64,000 nucleotides of DNA, taken from Cellulomonas humilata. Lineage in GTDB: Bacteria; Actinomycetota; Actinomycetes; Actinomycetales; Cellulomonadaceae. Within the stretch, counting starts at the first letter, position 1; each line of letters begins with the position of its first letter. Below, one piece after another: positions 9,140 to 16,392 of the stretch. The notes under the pieces are model-generated. The model searched no databases and had not been told where the DNA came from. It was given only the letters and a program-made list of their open reading frames with translations. The stretch is from the NCBI RefSeq assembly GCF_030814415.1, contig NZ_JAUSVB010000005.1, positions 186,001 to 250,000 on the forward strand. Direction: 5' to 3'. The translations under genes and the position numbers were made by a program.

Positions 9140-9155
9140 TCGTACACTTGTTCGA
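9140..9155. promoter_or_regulatory. LexA/SOS-box-like palindrome at the start of the zinc-ribbon gene
   Basis: TCGTAC-ACTT-GTTCGA matches the actinobacterial SOS consensus at 11 of 12 defined bases. Its last base is the A of the ATG start codon of the downstream gene, so a bound repressor would sit directly over the translation and probable transcription start. Confidence 0.6.
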
Positions 9156-9436
9156 TGGCTCGGGAGATCGACTGGTCGAAGTGGCAGCGGACGCCACGCG
9201 GCTGGGTGCGGGTGCCGCCGGGTGGCTGCCCGGCCGGTCACCGGTGGACGACGAGCGGGCCGGGCCGGCCGTCGGAGCGGTTCGTCACGTGCGGGTGCAC
9301 CGTCGACCGGCACCACACGCTCTGGGTGTGCCCGACGTGCGGGATGCACTGCGCGGAGGGGTGCACGGACACGGACCTGTGGGCGGGCACGACGGTGTCG
9401 TCGGGGATCATCGGCAGCCGCCGCGGGCTGGTGTGA
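9155..9436 (+). CDS. Small cysteine-rich zinc-ribbon-like protein, unknown function
   Basis: A 93-residue protein I cannot assign to a named family. It has cysteines and histidines spaced like zinc ligands: GGCPAGHRW, VTCGCTVDRHH, CPTCGMHCAEGC. The N-terminus (AREIDWSKWQRTPRGWVRVP) is aromatic and basic, which could suit nucleic-acid contact. There is no signal peptide or membrane segment. The start is ATG 9155. There is no ribosome binding site, and a LexA-like palindrome abuts the start, so the mRNA may be leaderless. It is divergent from the DUF222-HNH gene, which also carries a LexA-like box, so a DNA-damage role is possible but unproven. Confidence 0.65.
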   Translation: MAREIDWSKWQRTPRGWVRVPPGGCPAGHRWTTSGPGRPSERFVTCGCTVDRHHTLWVCPTCGMHCAEGCTDTDLWAGTTVSSGIIGSRRGLV

Positions 9437-9515
9437 GTGGGGGTGCGAGAGGCGGTCGAACACACCAGAGACCCGCGACGGCCGCGGCGTGGTGCGTCGC
9501 GAGATAGTGGGTGGC

Positions 9516-10271
9516 ATGGGGCGCCGGTGGGGGATCGTCGTGATGGCCGTCGCGCTGCTGTCCGCATCGTGCGCGTCGTCGCAGGCGAGCCGTGCCCCGA
9601 CGGTTGCGCCGACCGCAGGGTCGTCGACCCCGAGCCAGGCACCGGTGACGGCTCCGGCGGTCCCGGACGTCGCAGACGCCCCGGTCGTCGTCCTTCCGCC
9701 CCCGGACTTCACGTCCACCATCTCCGAGATCACCCCGGAGCTGGCCGCCCGGATGGAGCCGTCGTGGCGCCCCGGGTGCCCGGTCCCGCTGGAGGACCTC
9801 CGCTACGTCACGGTGACCCATCGCGACTTCGCGGGGGAGAAGGTCCAGGGGGAGCTGGTGGTGCACGCCGACGCGGCGGAGGACATGGTCACGGTGTTCC
9901 GCGCGCTGTTCGACGCGGGCTACCCGGTCCGGTCGATGCGGCTGGTCGACGACTTCGGAGCCAGCGACGACGCGTCGATGGACGCGGACAACACGTCGGC
10001 CTTCAACTGCCGGGCGATCACCGGCGGGACGGGGTGGTCGGAGCACGCCTACGGGCGGGCGATCGACGTCAACCCCGTCGAGAACCCGTACGTGTCGGGC
10101 TCGTCGGTGGGGCCGAGCGCCGGCCGCGAGTTCGTGCGGCGCCCCGACAGCCCGGGCGTGATCCACGGCGGTGACGAGGTGGTCGGTGCGTTCGCCGCGG
10201 TCGGGTGGCTCTGGGGTGGCGACTGGGACTCCCCGGTGGACTACCAGCACTTCTCGCCGTCGGGCCGCTGA
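9516..10271 (+). CDS. VanY-like D-alanyl-D-alanine carboxypeptidase (M15), lipoprotein
   Basis: A 251-residue exported peptidase of the M15 family (VanY/Peptidase_M15_4). The N-terminus MGRRWGIVVMAVALLSASC looks like a lipoprotein signal with a slightly atypical lipobox (LSAS-C), followed by a Ser/Thr/Pro/Ala-rich spacer to about residue 65. Zinc-ligand motifs are SEHAYGRAIDVNP (His and Asp) and DYQHFSPSGR (His). The family trims D-Ala from peptidoglycan stem peptides or hydrolyses cross-links. The start is ATG 9516, which places the signal peptide at the N-terminus. It ends 6 bases before a convergent gene, with no hairpin between. Confidence 0.85.
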   Translation: MGRRWGIVVMAVALLSASCASSQASRAPTVAPTAGSSTPSQAPVTAPAVPDVADAPVVVLPPPDFTSTISEITPELAARMEPSWRPGCPVPLEDLRYVTVTHRDFAGEKVQGELVVHADAAEDMVTVFRALFDAGYPVRSMRLVDDFGASDDASMDADNTSAFNCRAITGGTGWSEHAYGRAIDVNPVENPYVSGSSVGPSAGREFVRRPDSPGVIHGGDEVVGAFAAVGWLWGGDWDSPVDYQHFSPSGR

Positions 10272-10277
10272 GCGCGG

Positions 10278-10652
10278 TCAGCCCAGCCGCGCGTCGACCT
10301 CCGCCATGCGCCGCTCGGCGATCAGCCGCACGGTCTCGGCGCTCAGCGGCGAACCCGCGTCGAACTGCAGGGTGGCGCCGGACAGCTTCCCCTCGCCGAC
10401 CACCCCGGCGAGCGACGTGGCCAAGGGTGGGCTCATGAGGTGCAGGCTGCAGTGCGTCTTCGCGACGGACAGCGCGACGAGCCCGGTCCCGCGGTACTTG
10501 ATGGTCGGCACCTGGTAGGAGATGACCTGCTCGGCGTCGGGCACGACCTCGAGCAGCCGGTCGCGCACCACGCGCAGCGCGGCGCCCTGCTCGGGTGGGA
10601 CGGCGTCGAGGTACTCGTCGACGGTGCTGGCCGGGTAGCCCTCACGAACCAT
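10278..10652 (-). CDS. DUF1801 (YdhG-like) domain protein
   Basis: A 124-residue protein of the DUF1801/YdhG superfamily. It has STVDEYLDAVPPEQGAALRVVRDRLLEVVPDAEQVISYQVPTIKY-type organisation: an N-terminal helix pair, the ISYQVPT motif, a central beta strand GLVALSVAKTHCSLHL, and a C-terminal helix with GSPLSAETVRLIAERR. The biochemical role of the family is not established; it has a MoaD/frataxin-like fold. The start is ATG 10652 with a GGAGG ribosome binding site. It lies 8 bases after the DDN-type gene on the same strand and is probably co-transcribed with it. Confidence 0.8.
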   Translation of the reverse strand: MVREGYPASTVDEYLDAVPPEQGAALRVVRDRLLEVVPDAEQVISYQVPTIKYRGTGLVALSVAKTHCSLHLMSPPLATSLAGVVGEGKLSGATLQFDAGSPLSAETVRLIAERRMAEVDARLG

Positions 10653-10660
10653 GGCTCCTC

Positions 10661-11050
10661 CTAGGGGTGTGCTCGAACGGTGACCTCGACGAAGTCGTCG
10701 ACCCGCATCACGCGCAGCCCGGCGCGGATCACCGCAGGTACCAGGTGGGCTCCGTCGTCCCCGTGCAGCCGGACGGGTGCGCCGAGGACGAGCACGCGCC
10801 CCTGACGCACCATCCGTGCTTCGCCTGCGGCCTCGAGGTTGCGCAGCCACTGGACCTGGGTGCCGTAGGTCAGGGCGATGACGAGGCCCCGCGGCGTGGT
10901 GAACGCGAAGACGGGGGTGCGGTACCGGCGTCCGCTGCTGCGCCCGACGTGGTGGAGGGTGGCCATCGGCCAGACCTGGTCGGAGATCGACCCCAGCACG
11001 GGGTTGGTCACCCGGCGGTTGAACCGCGTGACCCAGAGCGGGATCGGCAT
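10661..11050 (-). CDS. Deazaflavin (F420)-dependent reductase-like protein, DDN family
   Basis: A 129-residue split-beta-barrel protein like the F420-dependent nitroreductase/DDN family. Typical features are the N-terminal PLWVTRFNRRVTNPVLG, then the HHVGRSSGRRYRTPVFAF motif that contacts the deazaflavin phosphate in the family, and the QWLRNLEAAGEARMV segment. Members use F420H2 or FMN to reduce quinones and other enones. Which cofactor is used here is not visible. The start is ATG 11050. It is the first gene of a two-gene unit with the DUF1801 gene. Confidence 0.85.
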   Translation of the reverse strand: MPIPLWVTRFNRRVTNPVLGSISDQVWPMATLHHVGRSSGRRYRTPVFAFTTPRGLVIALTYGTQVQWLRNLEAAGEARMVRQGRVLVLGAPVRLHGDDGAHLVPAVIRAGLRVMRVDDFVEVTVRAHP

Positions 11051-11237
11051 GTCCTCGACGGTAGTGCGCAGGGTAGGGCGACCGCACGAGGAGTGCGAGC
11101 CCAGGGGCGGTCTGGACACCCGGGGTCTCGCCCAGCGGACCGGGAGTTGCACCCGCGGGGCAGACATGAGCACGGTGGAGACGCCCGATCGAGCCGCCCG
11201 CGAGGGTGGCGCCACCGGCAACCGAGAGGAGAGCCCT

Positions 11238-11516
11238 GTGCTCACCCTGACCGACACCGCCCGTACCGCCGTCCACACGCTCACGACGAAGGCAGGTCTT
11301 CCCGACGAGACCGGGGGTCTGCGGATCGCGCAGCAGGAGGCCGGCGGCTTCGCGCTGGCGCTCGTCCCGGAGCCGTTCCCCGGCGACGACGTCGTGACCG
11401 ACGGGTCGACCCGCGTGTACGTGGACCCGGAGGCGTCCGTGACCCTGGCCGACCAGCGCCTGGACGTCGAGCCCGCTGCGGACGGCACGATGTTCACGCT
11501 CGGCCCGCAGCAGTAA
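11238..11516 (+). CDS. HesB/IscA-like protein lacking cysteines
   Basis: A 92-residue protein resembling the Fe-S biogenesis (HesB/IscA) fold: LTLTDTARTAVHTL at the N-terminus, GGLRIAQQE, FALALVPEPFPGDDVV and VYVDPEASVTLADQRLDV, which parallels the usual ...D..S...L.G..iDy segment. There is not a single cysteine, so the three ligands used by true IscA proteins are absent. It is probably a structural relative with another role. The start is GTG 11238 with GAGAGGAG upstream. An in-frame ATG at 11166 would add 24 poorly conserved residues. Two strong hairpins follow. Confidence 0.7.
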   Translation: MLTLTDTARTAVHTLTTKAGLPDETGGLRIAQQEAGGFALALVPEPFPGDDVVTDGSTRVYVDPEASVTLADQRLDVEPAADGTMFTLGPQQ

Positions 11517-11553
11517 CCACCAGCACCACAGCCGCCCGAGCCCGCTCGGGCCG

Positions 11554-11602
11554 ACGACGACGGCGAGGACCCTTCCCCCTCCGAGGTCCTCGCCGTCGTC
11601 GT
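11554..11602. terminator. Intrinsic terminator
   Basis: Perfect 18-bp stem (11554-11571 with 11585-11602) and a 13-base C-rich loop just after the HesB-like gene. Confidence 0.8.
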
Positions 11603-11612
11603 GCCAAGAACG

Positions 11613-11646
11613 ACGACGGCCCGACGCATGTGCGTCGGGCCGTCGT
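11613..11646. terminator. Second hairpin terminator facing the flavin reductase gene
   Basis: Perfect 16-bp inverted repeat around a 2-base centre (11613-11628 and 11631-11646), 17 bases past the stop of the minus-strand flavin reductase gene. Probably terminates that operon. Confidence 0.75.
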
Positions 11647-11663
11647 GTCGGTAGTGCGAGCGG

Positions 11664-12284
11664 TCAGGCGCCGCCGAGCAGCTGCTCGAACGACGGGACC
11701 GCGTCGTAGAGGCCGACGGGCGCGGACGGCTCCCGGTCTGCGACCATCTCGGCGAGCTCGCGGCCGGCGCGACGGATCCGGTTCGGCAGCGGGTTGACGT
11801 CGTCGCCGCCCCCGTCCGCCCAGTCGTCGGTGGCCGCGAACACGGCGGTCCCGGCGACGTCGGCCCGCAGGTAGGCGAACAGCGGCCGCAGCGCGTACTC
11901 GAGCGCCAGCGAGTGCCGCCCGGTGCCGCCGGTCGCGCCCACGAGCACGGGCCTCCCGACGAGGGCGTCCTTGTCGAGGATGTCCACGAACGACTTGAAC
12001 AGACCGGAGTACGAGGCCGAGAAGATCGGCGTGACGGCGATGACGCCGTCGGCGGCCGTGACCTTCTCGATGACCTCCTTGAGCGGCCCGGAGGCGAAGC
12101 CCGAGAGGGTCATGTTGACCACCTCGTGGGCGACGTCGCGCAGCTCCACGTACTCGACGTTCGCCGTGATGCCGCGAGCGGCGAGCTCGGTGACGGTCGC
12201 GTCCGCGAGGCGGTCGGCCAGCAAGCGTGTCGACGAGGGCTGGGACAGCCCGGCCGAGATGACGACGATGGAGCGGTTGCTCAT
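11664..12284 (-). CDS. NAD(P)H-dependent FMN reductase
   Basis: A 206-residue flavodoxin-fold reductase. The N-terminal strand IVVISAGLSQPSSTRLLADRL contains the FMN phosphate loop. The motifs VIAVTPIFSASYSGLFKSFVD and VGATGGTGRHSLALEYALRPLFAYL match the CE1759-type FMN reductases of actinobacteria. These supply reduced flavin to partner monooxygenases. The start is ATG 12284 (MSNRSIV). The gene is 20 bases downstream of the luciferase-like monooxygenase on the same strand, which supports a two-component flavin monooxygenase system. Confidence 0.88.
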   Translation of the reverse strand: MSNRSIVVISAGLSQPSSTRLLADRLADATVTELAARGITANVEYVELRDVAHEVVNMTLSGFASGPLKEVIEKVTAADGVIAVTPIFSASYSGLFKSFVDILDKDALVGRPVLVGATGGTGRHSLALEYALRPLFAYLRADVAGTAVFAATDDWADGGGDDVNPLPNRIRRAGRELAEMVADREPSAPVGLYDAVPSFEQLLGGA

Positions 12285-12304
12285 CGTGGTGCCTTTCCCC
12301 AACA

Positions 12305-13459
12305 TCAAGAAGAGAGCGTGTCTTCGGCCCGGAGGCCCGTGAAGGTGTCCTCGGCGACGACCTGCTCATGCACGGTACCCGCGGCCACGGCCTTCGCCAC
12401 CCGCTCGGCGTGGGTCGGCGGGTTCGCCGGCACGTGCGCGGGACGGGCGGACTCGGCCTCGGCGCGCAGCACCGGGACGACCTCGGTCGCGAGGATGTCG
12501 ATCTGCTCCAGCACGGTCTTCAGCGGGAGTCCCGCGTGGTCCATGAGGAACATCTGGCGCTGGTAGTGCCCGACCTGGTCGCGGAACTTCCCGTACCGGT
12601 CGATGACCTCCTGCGGGCTGCCCACGGTCAGCGGGGTGTCGCGCATGAAGTCCTCCATCGCCGGGCCGTGCCCGTAGACGGGCGCGTTGTCGAAGTACGG
12701 CCGGAAGTCCTTCACGGCGTCCTGCGAGTTCTTCCGCATGAACACCTGCCCGCCGAGCCCGACGATGGCCTGGTCGGCCTGCCCGTGCCCGTAGTGCGCG
12801 TAGCGCTCGCGGTAGAAGTTCACCATCTGCGCGGCGTGCTCCAGCGGCCAGAAGATCGCGTTGTGCAGGAAGCCGTCACCGTAGTAGGCGGCCTGCTCGG
12901 CGATCTCAGGGCTCCGGATCGAGCCGTGCCACACGAACGGCGGGACGCCGTCGAGCGGCCGCGGGGTCGACGTGAAGCCCTGCAGCGGGGTGCGGAACTT
13001 GCCCTGCCAGTCCACGACGTCCTCCTCCCAGAGGCGGCGGAGCAGCGCATAGTTCTCGATGGCCAGCGGGATGCCCTGGCGGATGTCCTGACCGAACCAC
13101 GGGTAGACGGGGCCGGTGTTGCCGCGGCCCATCATGAGGTCCATCCGGCCGTCGGAGATGACCTGGAGCATCGCGTACTCCTCGGCCAGCCGGACCGGGT
13201 CGTTGGTGGTGATCAGCGTCGTCGCGGTCGACAGGATGATGTTCTTCGTCGTGCCCGCGAGGTAGCCGAGCATCGTGGTGGGGGACGAGGGGACGAACGG
13301 CGGGTTGTGGTGCTCGCCGGTCGCGAAGACGTCCAGCCCTGCCTCGTCGGCGTGCTGGGCGATGGTGAGCATCGCGCGCACCCGCTCCGTGTCGTCCGGC
13401 GTCCGGCCGGTGGTCGGGTCGGTGGTGACGTCGCCGACGGTGAAGATCCCGAACTGCAT
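12305..13459 (-). CDS. LLM-class (luciferase-like) flavin-dependent oxidoreductase
   Basis: A 384-residue TIM-barrel monooxygenase. Visible family features are MQFGIFTVGDVT, the FATGEHHNPPFVPSSP motif, LAEEYAMLQVISDGRMDLMMGRG and the substrate/flavin region FVWHGSIRSPE. It closely fits the actinobacterial CE1758-type group that is paired with an FMN reductase, as here. The substrate is unknown. The start chosen is ATG 13459. An upstream in-frame ATG at 13489 lies inside a palindrome and has no ribosome binding site. First gene of the two-gene operon. Confidence 0.88.
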   Translation of the reverse strand: MQFGIFTVGDVTTDPTTGRTPDDTERVRAMLTIAQHADEAGLDVFATGEHHNPPFVPSSPTTMLGYLAGTTKNIILSTATTLITTNDPVRLAEEYAMLQVISDGRMDLMMGRGNTGPVYPWFGQDIRQGIPLAIENYALLRRLWEEDVVDWQGKFRTPLQGFTSTPRPLDGVPPFVWHGSIRSPEIAEQAAYYGDGFLHNAIFWPLEHAAQMVNFYRERYAHYGHGQADQAIVGLGGQVFMRKNSQDAVKDFRPYFDNAPVYGHGPAMEDFMRDTPLTVGSPQEVIDRYGKFRDQVGHYQRQMFLMDHAGLPLKTVLEQIDILATEVVPVLRAEAESARPAHVPANPPTHAERVAKAVAAGTVHEQVVAEDTFTGLRAEDTLSS

Positions 13460-13486
13460 CTCGCGCCTCGCTAAGGGAATGAGGTT

Positions 13487-13500
13487 CATGCGTTTGCATG
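13487..13500. promoter_or_regulatory. Palindrome upstream of the monooxygenase/FMN reductase operon
   Basis: CATGC-GTTT-GCATG, a perfect 5-4-5 inverted repeat 28 bases before the monooxygenase start. It could be a MarR- or TetR-type operator; no regulator gene is adjacent. Confidence 0.4.
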
Positions 13501-13620
13501 TACTTGCCGCTCAACAGGGTCACCCCCCGACCTATTCCCCGAGGCTGGCCCCGGTGAGCCGGAGCGCGAGCCCCCTATAGCGTGGGGGCCACACCGGCCG
13601 GCTGGGGAGGGCGACTCGGG

Positions 13621-14703
13621 GTGAGCGAACAGATCAGGGTGCTCGTCGTCGAGGACGACGCCGACACCGCCCAGTACGTGCGCACGGTGCTGGAGCGCCG
13701 GGGCGGCATGCACGTGACCGTGGCGCACGAGCCGATGTCCGCGCTGGCCGAGGTCGCGGCGAACACCTTCGACGTCGTGCTGACCGACATCCAGATGCCG
13801 GGCATGAGCGGGCTCGACCTGCTCGGGGAGCTGCGCTCCCGCGCGGCCGGCACGCCCGTGGCCGTCATGACGGCGTTCGCCAGCGTGGACTACGCCGTCG
13901 AGGCACTCCGTCGCGACGCCGACGAGTTCCTGGTCAAGCCCGTCGCCGCCGCGACCCTCCTGGAGCGCATCACCGCGCTCGCGGTCGAGGGTCGCGCCAA
14001 GCGCGCCGCCGAGGGAGCCACCGAGACGGTGCTGGCCGTGGGCGCGCACCCCGACGACGTGGAGATCGGCGTCGGGGCGACGCTCGCGTCCCACCGCGCG
14101 GTCGGTGACACGGTCGTCATCCTCACGCTGTCCAGCGGCGCGATCGGGGGCGAGGTCCAGCTCCGCAGGCACGAGGCGCTCGCCGCCGCCGGGGTCATCG
14201 GGGCACGCCTCTACCTGCACGACTTCGAGGACACACGGCTCGATCCCGCGGGCGGCCTGATCACGACGATCGAGGAGCTCATCCGCGAGGTCGACCCGAC
14301 CGTGGTCTACACGCACAGCGAGCACGACCGGCACCAGGACCATCGCGCGGTCCGGCAGGCCGTCGACGTCGCCGCCCGCCGCGTCCCGTCGCTCGCGTGC
14401 TTCCAGAGCCCGTCCTCGACGATCGACTTCCGGCCCACCCGCTTCGTCCCCGTCGACGGGTTCATCGAGGCCAAGCTGCAGATGCTCGCGGCGTTCGAGT
14501 CCCAGTCCCACCGCGACTACATGGAGCCGGACCTCGTGCGCGCCACCGCCCGGTACTGGTCGCGGTTCGGCGGTGGGCAGCAGTACGCCGAGCCGCTGGA
14601 GATGGTGCGCGCTGCCGCGATGCTCAGCACCAAGGCGCGGGCCGCCGGCGTCGTGGCCGTCCCCGAGTCGGACGTCGTCGACGAGCACGGAGGTCACGCA
14701 TGA
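13621..14703 (+). CDS. Response-regulator receiver fused to PIG-L N-acetylglucosaminyl deacetylase
   Basis: A 360-residue two-domain protein. Residues 1-120 form a receiver domain with the acidic pair D12-D13, phospho-acceptor D56 in VVLTDIQMPG, T84 and K106 in LVKP. Residues 135-350 are a PIG-L (LmbE-like) zinc deacetylase with AHPDD (H143, D146) and the HSEHDRHQDH motif at 232-241. All metal and catalytic positions look intact. PIG-L enzymes remove acetyl groups from GlcNAc-containing substrates such as MshB and GPI precursors. Fusion to a receiver implies phosphorylation-controlled catalysis. The start is GTG 13621 with GGGGAGG upstream. Its stop overlaps the next start (ATGA). First gene of a seven-gene unit. 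Confidence 0.9.
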   Translation: MSEQIRVLVVEDDADTAQYVRTVLERRGGMHVTVAHEPMSALAEVAANTFDVVLTDIQMPGMSGLDLLGELRSRAAGTPVAVMTAFASVDYAVEALRRDADEFLVKPVAAATLLERITALAVEGRAKRAAEGATETVLAVGAHPDDVEIGVGATLASHRAVGDTVVILTLSSGAIGGEVQLRRHEALAAAGVIGARLYLHDFEDTRLDPAGGLITTIEELIREVDPTVVYTHSEHDRHQDHRAVRQAVDVAARRVPSLACFQSPSSTIDFRPTRFVPVDGFIEAKLQMLAAFESQSHRDYMEPDLVRATARYWSRFGGGQQYAEPLEMVRAAAMLSTKARAAGVVAVPESDVVDEHGGHA

Positions 14704-15668
14704 GGGTCCTGGTCACGGGTGCCGGCGGACCGGCGGGGGTCGCGGTGATCCGCTCTCTGCTGCGCCGCGGCGACGTCGAGGTGATCGCCGCCGACATGGA
14801 CCGCTGGGCCAGCGCCCTGTACCTGGTGGACGCCGGGTCGCGGCACCTGGTGCCCGCCGGCCGGGCGGAGAACTTCGTCGACGTGGTGCGCGGGATCTGC
14901 CGAGACGAGCGCGTCGACGTCCTGTTCCCGACGGTCGACGTCGAGCTGCCGAAGCTCGCCGCCGCCCGCGACGAGCTGCTGGCCGACGGCACGATCCTCG
15001 CGTCCCCCGCGCTGCAGACGCTCGAGACCTGCCTGGACAAGCTGGCGCTCGCGGCGGCGTGCGCACGCACCGTGCGCGTGCCGCGGACCGAGCTGCTGGG
15101 CACCCCGCAGGCGGTCTCCGGCTGGGACTTCCCGATCATCGTCAAGCCCCGCCGGGGTGCCGGCTCGCGCGGCGTCCGGCTGGTCGGCACGCAGGCCGAG
15201 CTCGACGCGGTGCACGACGCCGACGAGGACCTGCTGGTCCAGGAGCTCCTGCCCGGCGACGAGTACTCGGTCGACGTCCTGGCCGGGCTCGACGGTCGGG
15301 TGATCGCCGCCGTGCCGCGTGCCCGCCTGCGGGTGGACTCCGGCGTCGCGGTCGCCGGGGTGACCGTGCACGACGACGAGCTGATCGAGACCGCCTCGGC
15401 GGTGGCGCGCGCGATCGGGCTCACGACCGTCGCCAACGTGCAGCTCAAGCGGGACGCCGACGGCCGGCCCGCCCTGCTCGAGGTCAACCCGAGGTTCCCG
15501 GGCGCGATGCCGCTGACCATCGCGGCGGGCGTGGACATGCCGTCCCTCACGCTCGACGCCGTGCTCGGCCTGCCCGTGCCGGACCACGTCGACTTCCGGG
15601 AGATCGCGAACGTCCGGTACCTCGAGGACGTCTTCCTCCCGATCGCCGACGTGCTGCCCGCGCCATGA
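14700..15668 (+). CDS. ATP-grasp domain ligase (carbamoyl-phosphate-synthase-like)
   Basis: A 322-residue ATP-grasp enzyme. The N-terminal Rossmann-like subdomain begins MRVLVTGAGGPAGVAVIRSLL. Then come FPIIVKPRRGAGSRGV (ATP-binding Lys and Gly-rich loop), DEDLLVQELLPGDEYSVDV (hinge and acidic residues), and LLEVNPRFPGAMP with the metal-binding Glu and Asn. ATP-grasp ligases of this architecture join a carboxylate to an amine or thiol through an acyl-phosphate. The substrate is not evident. ATGA overlap with the REC-PIG-L gene argues for coupled translation and a shared pathway. Confidence 0.88.
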   Translation: MRVLVTGAGGPAGVAVIRSLLRRGDVEVIAADMDRWASALYLVDAGSRHLVPAGRAENFVDVVRGICRDERVDVLFPTVDVELPKLAAARDELLADGTILASPALQTLETCLDKLALAAACARTVRVPRTELLGTPQAVSGWDFPIIVKPRRGAGSRGVRLVGTQAELDAVHDADEDLLVQELLPGDEYSVDVLAGLDGRVIAAVPRARLRVDSGVAVAGVTVHDDELIETASAVARAIGLTTVANVQLKRDADGRPALLEVNPRFPGAMPLTIAAGVDMPSLTLDAVLGLPVPDHVDFREIANVRYLEDVFLPIADVLPAP

Positions 15669-15681
15669 GACCCGTTCGACG

Positions 15682-16392
15682 ATGAGCACGCCGTTCCGCA
15701 CCGGCGACCACCACGTCCACTCGACGTTCTCCGACGACGCGGTCAGCACCCCCGCCGAGAACCTCGCGGCCGCGCAGGCCGCGGGTCTGCGCGAGCTCCG
15801 CATGGTCGACCACGTCCGCGTGTCCACCACGTACGTCCCGGAGTTCCTCGCGGCCGTCCGTGCGCTGCCGACGGTCGACGGTCTGACCGTGCTCACCGGG
15901 GTCGAGGCCAAGATCCTCGACGCGTCCGGCGCCGTGGACGCCCCGCCCGACGTGCTCGCCGCGCTCGGCACGCCGCACGGGCCCGACCGGGTGCTGCTCG
16001 CCGACCACCAGGTGCCGGGCCCGGACGGTCCGTGGAGCCCGCGGTCCACCCGGCAGCGGATCGAGGCGGGCCTGGACCCGGCCGACGTGCTCGAGATGCT
16101 GGTCACCGCGACGATCCGTGCGATGCACGCGGTCGGGCGGGCGCAGCTGGCGCACCCGTTCTCGGTCCTGCCCAAGATCGGCCTCACCGAGGACGCCGTC
16201 CCCGACCAGCTGCTCGACGCGCTGGCCGCTGCCGCGGTGGGGACGGGTACCCCGGTCGAGGTGAACGAGAAGTGGCACTGCCCCGGCCCGCGGGTCGCCG
16301 AGAGGCTCCGCGCGGCCGGCGTGCTGCTCGTCGCGTCCACGGACGCGCACCGGGCGGACGACGTCGGCGTGTACGACTGGGTGCGCGGATGA
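15682..16392 (+). CDS. PHP-domain metal-dependent phosphoesterase
   Basis: A 236-residue PHP-fold protein. Metal-ligand motifs are DHHVHSTFSDDA near residue 10, MVDHV, LTGVEAKI, LAHPF and the terminal STDAHR. PHP enzymes include histidinol phosphatases, polymerase proofreading domains and CpsB-type tyrosine phosphatases that control capsule assembly. The last is attractive given the neighbouring glycan synthase, but the sequence does not decide. The start ATG 15682 is 13 bases after the ATP-grasp stop; the stop overlaps the GT2 start (ATGA). Confidence 0.88.
   Translation: MSTPFRTGDHHVHSTFSDDAVSTPAENLAAAQAAGLRELRMVDHVRVSTTYVPEFLAAVRALPTVDGLTVLTGVEAKILDASGAVDAPPDVLAALGTPHGPDRVLLADHQVPGPDGPWSPRSTRQRIEAGLDPADVLEMLVTATIRAMHAVGRAQLAHPFSVLPKIGLTEDAVPDQLLDALAAAAVGTGTPVEVNEKWHCPGPRVAERLRAAGVLLVASTDAHRADDVGVYDWVRG

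Noticed and set aside
11166..11237. Longer start for the HesB-like protein (ATG 11166)
   Set aside because: The added residues lie outside the recognisable domain, and GTG 11238 has a good ribosome binding site.
13576..13581. TATAGC as -10 box of the REC-PIG-L operon
   Set aside because: No matching -35 at 16-18 bases, and the hexamer lies inside a C-run/G-run hairpin.
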